Assembly: GCF_000746025.2 (NCBI RefSeq) | Contig: NZ_CP045798.1 | Location: 544,501-608,500, forward strand | DNA from: Thermanaerosceptrum fracticalcis | GTDB taxonomy: Bacteria > Bacillota > Peptococcia > DRI-13 | Length of the DNA stretch: 64,000 nt | Reading direction: 5' to 3' | Shown here: piece after piece, positions 59,149 through 64,000 of the stretch | How the letters are laid out: each line of letters begins with the position of its first letter | Position numbering within the stretch: the first letter of the stretch is position 1 | Notes under the pieces: model-generated | The model's input: the letters and a program-made list of their open reading frames with translations, nothing else | What the model was told of the DNA's origin: nothing | Databases searched by the model: none | Made by a program: the position numbers and the translations under genes

Positions 59149-59934
59149 ATACTTAAATACCTGAACAACCAAAGAGGTACAATCATACCTTTTCTGGCCG
59201 TTGCCTTAGTGATCATGATTCTTTTTGCCGGATTGTCCCTGGCTGTTTCCACGTCATTTCTATACAGAAAGGCTGCATACGATGCGGTCGATGTGGCCAT
59301 GCTTTCCTCCCTTATGACCGTGGAAAAAAGGTCGAAGCCTACGAGGTACATAGAGGACAGAAAAGACGAAGGGGATACTCATTACCACTTCACTTGGCCG
59401 ACGGATTATAAAAACTATATATACATTGACGAAAGCAAAGCCAGGGGTTTGTTCCAGGAAAACCTTTATTTGAACTTTAACAATAACACTAAAGATTCAA
59501 GAATAATCAGTTGGAATTACACGGTAAAGTATGACAATGAAAGATATTTGGACATGTATAAAAACCTGCCTAATCTTCATACACAAAACTATTCAGTAAC
59601 ACATTGGGAATGTGACGAGGATTCTTGCTGGTCTTGGACTGAATATTTCATATTTGACGGGATGTATAACCCGGAATCCTGGTGGATAACGGAGTTGAGC
59701 AAACACCTGCCCGGGCCTGCCGCCTGGACCGATGCTGTTTTTGAAGAAAAAAAGTGGCGAACCAGCGGCACACATGGCCCGGACGGTCCGGTGCCGTTTC
59801 CTCGCTGGGTGGAGATAAAGGCGGAAGTAACGGCGGAAGTGCCTTCTCCTTTAGGAAACATATTTGGCAAGGGGAACAGACAAATAGTAACGATAACAGC
59901 GAAAGCCGTGCGTGAAATAGACAGTCTGGAATAG
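59149..59934 (+). CDS. TadG/TadE-like pseudopilin with large ectodomain, probable ATA start
   Basis: About 261 aa. The N-terminus LKYLNNQRGTIIPFLAVALV is a TadE/TadG-like pseudopilin start: basic, a Gly before a long membrane helix (FLAVALVIMILFAGLSLAVS). A 210-residue external domain of unknown fold follows, with one Cys pair (WECDEDSCW). The only canonical upstream start, TTG 59125, lies in the tail of a terminator with no SD. ATA 59149 is 5 nt after AAGAGGGGGGG and directly precedes LKYLNN, so I take ATA. Two more TadE-like genes follow. Confidence 0.72.
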   Translation: MLKYLNNQRGTIIPFLAVALVIMILFAGLSLAVSTSFLYRKAAYDAVDVAMLSSLMTVEKRSKPTRYIEDRKDEGDTHYHFTWPTDYKNYIYIDESKARGLFQENLYLNFNNNTKDSRIISWNYTVKYDNERYLDMYKNLPNLHTQNYSVTHWECDEDSCWSWTEYFIFDGMYNPESWWITELSKHLPGPAAWTDAVFEEKKWRTSGTHGPDGPVPFPRWVEIKAEVTAEVPSPLGNIFGKGNRQIVTITAKAVREIDSLE

Positions 59935-59950
59935 CCGGAGGTGTTGAGAT

Positions 59951-60319
59951 TTGTTTGGGTTTTTGAAACAAAAAAAAGGTTCAGCTACCATAGAAGCCGC
60001 AGTCATGCTGCCAGTTTTTGTTTCAGTTGTTTTGGGTTTTCTGTTTTTCATGGGGGCGATCAAAGAAAGCATGGCTTTACAGCAGGCGGCAAGAGAAGGG
60101 GCAATATATTATGCGACCTACGGGGATTCCTACATGGCGGTTGAAAAGACAAAAAAGGAACTCGAAAGAGGAGGAATTGACCCGCAGCAAATAACCATTA
60201 CTCCGGTTGCAAGCGGCAGCAAGAAGGGTATTGTTGTTCAAAAGGAATCCAAAGTTTTTACTGGTTATATTGAAAGCACGTTTTTGAGAAAAGAGGTTAT
60301 CATAGACAGGTTGTTTTAG
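59951..60319 (+). CDS. TadE-like pseudopilin, copy 2
   Basis: A 122-aa pseudopilin with the TadE signature LKQKKGSATIEAAVMLPVFV (Gly before a Glu-bearing hydrophobic helix), then MGAIKESMALQQAAREGAIY. It would be processed by the A24 peptidase encoded at 61670. TTG 59951 is 8 nt after GGAGGTG. Confidence 0.82.
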   Translation: MFGFLKQKKGSATIEAAVMLPVFVSVVLGFLFFMGAIKESMALQQAAREGAIYYATYGDSYMAVEKTKKELERGGIDPQQITITPVASGSKKGIVVQKESKVFTGYIESTFLRKEVIIDRLF

Positions 60320-60346
60320 ATTAGAGATGAGAAGGGGGTAATGCCG

Positions 60347-60766
60347 ATGTTGTTCAGGAATCAAAAAGGCTCGGCCATTATTGAAGTTGCAATCATATTC
60401 CCCTTAATGTTGATGGTTACGTTGGCGTTTATTTATTTTATCGAACTTGCAAGAGTAGGGGTAGTAATGGAGGCAGCGGCCAATGAAGGAGCAAGGGAAT
60501 TTGCCATTAACGCTAACGTAGAAGATGCAAAAACAAAAGTCGTAAAAGTATTGCAAATGGGACATGTTTCTTTTGTAGGTGATGGTTTTTACAGCATAGA
60601 AATAGACGGCAAAGCAGTTACAGTCAAAAGAAAAGTTATGACTATTCCTTTTTTCGGGAACATGGATATGAAAAGAACAGCCCAATACTACAAAGAAAAA
60701 GAATACAGGTACTACAACAAAGGCATTTACGGACCCGGTTATACCGGGAATCCATACAAAAACTAA
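60347..60766 (+). CDS. TadE-like pseudopilin, copy 3
   Basis: A 139-aa TadE-like protein (RNQKGSAIIEVAIIFPLMLM, then ELARVGVVMEAAANEGAREF). ATG 60347 is 7 nt after AAGGGGGT; ATG 60341 is too close to it. It is consecutive with two similar genes, so the machine has three pseudopilins of this class. Confidence 0.82.
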   Translation: MLFRNQKGSAIIEVAIIFPLMLMVTLAFIYFIELARVGVVMEAAANEGAREFAINANVEDAKTKVVKVLQMGHVSFVGDGFYSIEIDGKAVTVKRKVMTIPFFGNMDMKRTAQYYKEKEYRYYNKGIYGPGYTGNPYKN

Positions 60767-60795
60767 CAAAAAATCACTAAAGAAGGAGGAGAAAC

Positions 60796-61665
60796 ATGTA
60801 TCTTGTTGAGTTTTTGCAAAGAGTAGCTAAAAAGTCTAATGCAGGAACGATTATCTATTTGATTCTAAATATTCTCATCATCACTTACCTGTTCAGCGAT
60901 GGTTTTAACGATCCCGAAGGCTTTCTGTTCGGCATTGCCGCCTATGCCGTATCCCTGGCGGTTGCCCTTTCGCCCGTCGGAGAATTCATTCTTCGTCTGG
61001 TCACGGGGTGCAGGGATATTTCGACTGACCGGGAGGCGGAAAGACTGCAAGCTCTGTTCAAGGAAGTACATTCTGAAGTTAAGAAAAAGTACCCGGAACT
61101 GCCCGACGATATTAAGTTGTTTGTCAACGATAATCCTTCGCCCAACGCCTTTGCCATAGGCCGCAAGACGGTATGCCTGAACAAAGGTATTTTGGGTTTT
61201 TCAGACGAGCAAATCAAAGGCATTTTCGCTCACGAACTGGCACATCTGGCCCATAAGGACACCGACCTGCTTTTGGTGATCACCATAGGCAACTTCATCA
61301 TCACAGCAATATTCTTCATCACAAGGGTATTTCTAAGACTAACGGGCACACTGGTGGCGATAGTAAACGAAAGTTTCGGGGCGTGGATAACCACAGTACT
61401 GCTTGATCTTGTCCTGGTTGCGGCAATGGCACTTTGGACGAAGCTGGGCGTGCTTCTGGTCATGTATTCATCGAGGCAAAACGAGTACGAGGCGGACAAG
61501 CTGGCCGCCGAGACCGGCTACGGGGAAAACCTGATTTCTGCACTAACTGAGCTAAAAAAATACGATATTGCGGAAAAAGGGATTTTGGCCTCACTCGCCG
61601 CCAGCCATCCGGACACAGAGGACCGCATAGCAAAACTGAAGCAGCTTTTGGCGGGAGGTGTTTAA
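60796..61665 (+). CDS. M48-family (HtpX-like) membrane metallopeptidase
   Basis: A 289-aa protein with two N-terminal membrane helices, the zinc motif FAHELAHLAHKD (HExxH), two further helices and the second-ligand Glu in QNEYEADKLAAETG. HtpX-type proteases degrade misfolded membrane proteins. Here, in the pilus operon, it may trim or clear pilus subunits. SD AAGGAGGAG precedes ATG. It precedes the prepilin peptidase gene by 4 nt. Confidence 0.88.
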   Translation: MYLVEFLQRVAKKSNAGTIIYLILNILIITYLFSDGFNDPEGFLFGIAAYAVSLAVALSPVGEFILRLVTGCRDISTDREAERLQALFKEVHSEVKKKYPELPDDIKLFVNDNPSPNAFAIGRKTVCLNKGILGFSDEQIKGIFAHELAHLAHKDTDLLLVITIGNFIITAIFFITRVFLRLTGTLVAIVNESFGAWITTVLLDLVLVAAMALWTKLGVLLVMYSSRQNEYEADKLAAETGYGENLISALTELKKYDIAEKGILASLAASHPDTEDRIAKLKQLLAGGV

Positions 61666-61669
61666 AGGC

Positions 61670-62200
61670 GTGGGCAAACCTGACATCCTGTTTTTAGTTA
61701 TAACCGCAGCAATTCTGGTCTGCGGCCTGATAGACGCAAAGAAATACATCATACCCAATGTTATAACCGTACCGTTGATCATCTCCGGCGTTGTCTATCA
61801 GATTTATCATCAAGGTTATATAAACCTTGTCTTTGCAACAGCGGTGGCCCTTATAATCATAGTCCTGGCCCTTTTAACCAAAGGGGGCATCGGCGGCGGG
61901 GACCTGAAACTGCTAACCGGACTGGCTTTATGGATGGAGTTGCAGCATTTTTTATATGTGGTCCTGATCTCCAGCTTTATCGGTATCGTTTGGGGTATTG
62001 CCAAAAAAGTCAAAGCCCGTGGCTATGAAAAAGTAAAGGAAGAATATTTCCAAAAAATGGTACTTACTCATGCCTTGGGCTTGAAAAACGGGCTGGATGT
62101 CAGCATTGAAGAAGAACTGAACAATAACGACATTGTTCCTTTCGGTGCCTGCGTAGCCCTGGGTTATCTGGCATGGTTTTTTCCAGCCGTTATAAAATAA
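61670..62200 (+). CDS. A24 prepilin peptidase (TadV/CpaA-like)
   Basis: A 176-aa polytopic aspartyl protease with the family's two Asp sites, CGLIDAKKYIIPN and KGGIGGGDLKLLTGLALW (GxGD). CpaA/TadV enzymes cut Flp and TadE/F prepilins. GTG 61670 is 9 nt after GGGAGGTG; the GTG at 61658 overlaps that SD and the upstream stop. Likely acts on the pilin at 54410 and pseudopilins at 59149-60766. Confidence 0.88.
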   Translation: MGKPDILFLVITAAILVCGLIDAKKYIIPNVITVPLIISGVVYQIYHQGYINLVFATAVALIIIVLALLTKGGIGGGDLKLLTGLALWMELQHFLYVVLISSFIGIVWGIAKKVKARGYEKVKEEYFQKMVLTHALGLKNGLDVSIEEELNNNDIVPFGACVALGYLAWFFPAVIK

Positions 62201-62451
62201 TTGTCCGACAGCCAAATCCCTTGATACACAAGGCTTGGAGAGCAATTTTTTTAAACTTTGTCGGACAAAAAACAACTGGAAATTGAAAACCGCAAAAACC
62301 TTGTCGGACAAAAATGAGAAAAATTGCCTTTGAGCCCTTGTCCCGCAAGGCATCCGGCTGTCGGACAAAACAGTATGATGAGTGTCGGACAAAATCCGCA
62401 AAAATCAGCCTCTAGCCCTTGCGGGACAAGGCTTCCCGTTGTCGGACAAAA
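62201..62451 (+). repeat. Non-coding array of TGTCGGACAAAA repeats
   Basis: The unit (T)TGTCGGACAAAA is found at 62258, 62301, 62359, 62383 and 62439, with a variant TTGTCCGACAG at 62201. Between them lie three CCTTG-N6-AAGGC hairpins (near 62219, 62334 and 62416), two of which are inverted copies of each other. No ORF in either strand is credible. Candidate multi-site protein-binding or origin/partition region, see findings. Confidence 0.7.
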
Positions 62452-62487
62452 GTATTTGAAAAAACACAAAAAACAAGGAGGATGGAA

Positions 62488-63159
62488 ATGACAAAATTCA
62501 AACCATACATGCCGTATATTTTGCTTTTGCTATTGGGCCTTGCGATAAGCGGCTTTTTTTATTTCCAGCTAGAAAGCAAGCTGCACACCCAAAAACCGAC
62601 GACCGTTAAAATAGTGGTGCCTGCAAAGGACATTCCTGCACATAAAGAAATAACCACGGCGGATATAAAACTCAAGGAAGTACCGCAAGAAATGGGAACT
62701 GAGGACATTGCCAAAACTCCTGAGTCGGTGCTGGGTTTTTATGCGGATACCACCCTGTATGCCGAACTTCCTATCAAGTTAAACAGAATAATTAAAGACA
62801 AAAACATCCTTAACCGGGATATAGTCGCTATAAACATAGACTATGTACGCTCCGCAGCGGCCAAGCCCGGAGACATTGTGGATGTGTATTTCATCAAGGC
62901 GGAAGCTGCCAACTGGACGGCGGTATCTTCCGAAAAAGTTGCCTCGGATGTAATAGTCATCTCTATTGAAGATGCAGACGGCAACAAATTGGAAAAGGGC
63001 AAGTCTAAAACGGCGGTGGCGGTGTTGGCCGTATCGCCTTCTTTCACCGAAAAAGTCGTGCCCGGTGCCGTCAAGGATAATGCAAGATATGTCTTGGCGG
63101 TTAAAAACCGACCCCAAGAGATACAGCAGTCACAGCCGGCCTTACAGGAGGGGAACTAA
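62488..63159 (+). CDS. CpaB/RcpC-like pilus assembly protein (SAF domain), copy 2
   Basis: A 223-aa protein with an N-terminal membrane anchor (YILLLLLGLAISGFFYFQLE) and a SAF domain (IVVPAKDIPAHKEITTADIK, LYAELPIKLNRIIKDKN) and the RcpC-type AAAKPGDIVDVYFIKAEAAN region. It parallels the protein at 46433. ATG 62488 is 6 nt after AAGGAGG. The non-coding repeat array is directly upstream, so its regulation may depend on those sites. Confidence 0.83.
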   Translation: MTKFKPYMPYILLLLLGLAISGFFYFQLESKLHTQKPTTVKIVVPAKDIPAHKEITTADIKLKEVPQEMGTEDIAKTPESVLGFYADTTLYAELPIKLNRIIKDKNILNRDIVAINIDYVRSAAAKPGDIVDVYFIKAEAANWTAVSSEKVASDVIVISIEDADGNKLEKGKSKTAVAVLAVSPSFTEKVVPGAVKDNARYVLAVKNRPQEIQQSQPALQEGN

Positions 63160-63165
63160 AATAAG

Positions 63166-63312
63166 ATGCCTCTCTTTATTTTTGTTTCAGGTTTGGGGTT
63201 GATCCTGGCTTCCCTTATGGCAAAGGACTTTGCCGGGGTTTTGGTGTCTTTTGCCTTGTATATGCTTTTTCTCAGCCTGCAAAAAACAAAGGGAGAAGGG
63301 AGTGGCAAATAA
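63166..63312 (+). CDS. Small membrane protein between cpaB-2 and cpaF-2
   Basis: A 48-aa protein with two hydrophobic stretches (LFIFVSGLGLILASLMA and FAGVLVSFALYMLFLSLQ) and a short charged tail (KTKGEGSGK). ATG 63166 lies 18 nt after AGGAGGGG, farther than ideal. The stop abuts the start of cpaF-2, so it appears part of the operon. No family recognised. Confidence 0.6.
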   Translation: MPLFIFVSGLGLILASLMAKDFAGVLVSFALYMLFLSLQKTKGEGSGK

Positions 63313-64000
63313 TTGACAAAGTTGCTGGACATGCTTGTAAAACTTTTTAAGTCCGAAACACCGACAGAAGAACAAAACGAACAAGTAAAAAGACCTGAAA
63401 AACTGACTATTGAAGAAGCAAAAGCCCATGTGCAGGAACAAATATTCAAGTCGGAAAAAAACAGGGAAGAAACACAGGGAATCTTCAAGGATGCCATGGC
63501 CGGAGACCGCAACGCATATTTCAAAGCATTGGGGATTATAAAAGATATGCTTGCGGATATAAAACTCGACGATAACATTTCCTGCGAGGAAGCGGCGGAA
63601 ATCATATACAGCCAAACCTGGGGGCTGGATGTGGTGGAGAAGTACTACAGGGACAAGGAGATTGACGAAATCAGAGTGAACAGCCCTGATAACATCTATG
63701 TAGTACGCAGGGGAAAATCGGAAAGGATCAAGGAATCCTTTGAAAACGAAGAAAAAGTGGAAACAGTCATAAAACGAATGATCATTGATGATGTGGGTAT
63801 TTCCCTGGACCGTTCATCGCCCAGGATAGAAAGCGTGAGAAAGGACGGATCCCGCCTGACGGCCACCTGTTATCCAGTGTCAAAGACATGGACCTTTGTT
63901 TTAAGAAAACACAACACATTTGAAATGACCGTTGAAAACCTGATCAAACACAAGACGTTAGACGAAAAGACCTGGGAAATACTCAAACTGCTGGTGAGAG
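63313..64000 (+). CDS. CpaF/TadA-like secretion ATPase, copy 2 (N-terminal part, runs off the window)
   Basis: Begins at TTG 63313 directly after the previous stop. About 230 residues are present. From residue 95 the CpaF N-domain pattern appears: DVVEKYYRDKEIDEIRVNSP, ISLDRSSPRIESVRKDGSRL, TATCYPVSKTWTFVLRKHNT. The Walker motifs would follow beyond the edge. The first 90 residues form a charged extension not seen in copy 1 (50083). A second CpaF suggests two assembly motors or a divergent second machine. Confidence 0.82.
   Translation, partial: MTKLLDMLVKLFKSETPTEEQNEQVKRPEKLTIEEAKAHVQEQIFKSEKNREETQGIFKDAMAGDRNAYFKALGIIKDMLADIKLDDNISCEEAAEIIYSQTWGLDVVEKYYRDKEIDEIRVNSPDNIYVVRRGKSERIKESFENEEKVETVIKRMIIDDVGISLDRSSPRIESVRKDGSRLTATCYPVSKTWTFVLRKHNTFEMTVENLIKHKTLDEKTWEILKLLVR

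Noticed and set aside
62251-62469. Minus-strand ORF with recurring FCPT
   Set aside because: The recurring residues come from the TGTCGGACAAAA repeats; composition and lack of an SD argue against coding.
53340-64000. sigK 3' half within the window
   Set aside because: No frame with sigma region 3/4 sequence (such as a RERREIIxxRYGL-type motif) was found, so the far junction must be outside.

Overview
The window reads as the chromosome of an anaerobic, endospore-forming Bacillota (class Clostridia, Peptococcaceae/Desulfotomaculum-like in gene content). The evidence is an alpha/beta-type small acid-soluble spore protein, a pro-sigma-K gene behind a sigma-E-like promoter, strong Shine-Dalgarno (SD) sequences with many TTG/GTG starts, and Fe-S/flavin electron-transfer genes. 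It has two very different halves.

Chromosomal half (1 to about 22.5 kb). It opens with the end of an electron-transfer operon (4Fe-4S and FAD/NAD subunits of the AsrA/AsrB or FlxB/FlxA type). Next come a LytS-like sensor kinase and LytTR regulator, followed by a TAXI-type TRAP transporter with a DUF1850 protein. A sigma-54 enhancer-binding regulator (CBS-PAS-PAS-AAA-Fis) faces a near-consensus -24/-12 promoter. That promoter precedes a GntP-family permease and genes for fused CoA-transferase, MaoC hydratase, thiolase and crotonase, which together suggest uptake and beta-oxidation-like breakdown of a short hydroxy- or keto-acid. An IclR regulator with a GAAAC-N3-GTTTC operator then precedes an IlvD/Edd dehydratase, KDPG aldolase and KDG kinase (sugar-acid catabolism). 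The half ends with the spore protein gene and sigK.

Mobile half (about 22.5 to 64 kb, running off the end). sigK stops abruptly after its region 2 and is followed, convergently, by a SpoIVCA-type large serine recombinase. This is the layout of a sigK-intervening (skin) element, at least 41 kb here. The recombinase is broken by a 1,631-bp IS4-like insertion with a clean AAGAAT target duplication, so excision, and with it rebuilding of sigK, should be blocked in cis. Behind it lie an ImmR/ImmA-like immunity module with paired operators, a NusG-like protein, a RecD2-like helicase, a Rep-like gene carrying five internal 21-bp repeats (candidate origin) and an RNase H-SWIM fusion.

Then comes a conjugation-type (VirB2/B3/B4/B6, M23 peptidase) gene run. 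It is interrupted by an iscB element that is itself interrupted by a second iscB element. The T4SS-like run passes directly into a Tad/Flp-pilus-like cluster (REC-GGDEF-ParA-like fusion, two CpaB, TadZ, two CpaF, TadB, TadC, Flp-like pilin, three TadE/G-like pseudopilins, prepilin peptidase). Mixed in are a Spo0E-like phosphatase, two N6-adenine methyltransferases (one paired with a nuclease) and secreted proteins. No relaxase, coupling protein or sigK 3' half is seen; they would lie beyond 64 kb if present.

The most novel aspects are the joining of a T4SS-like and a Tad-like machine on one sigK-inserted element, the c-di-GMP-type GGDEF/TadZ fusion, the nested iscB elements, three genes whose only well-placed start is ATA, and a 250-bp non-coding array of TGTCGGACAAAA repeats inside the pilus cluster.
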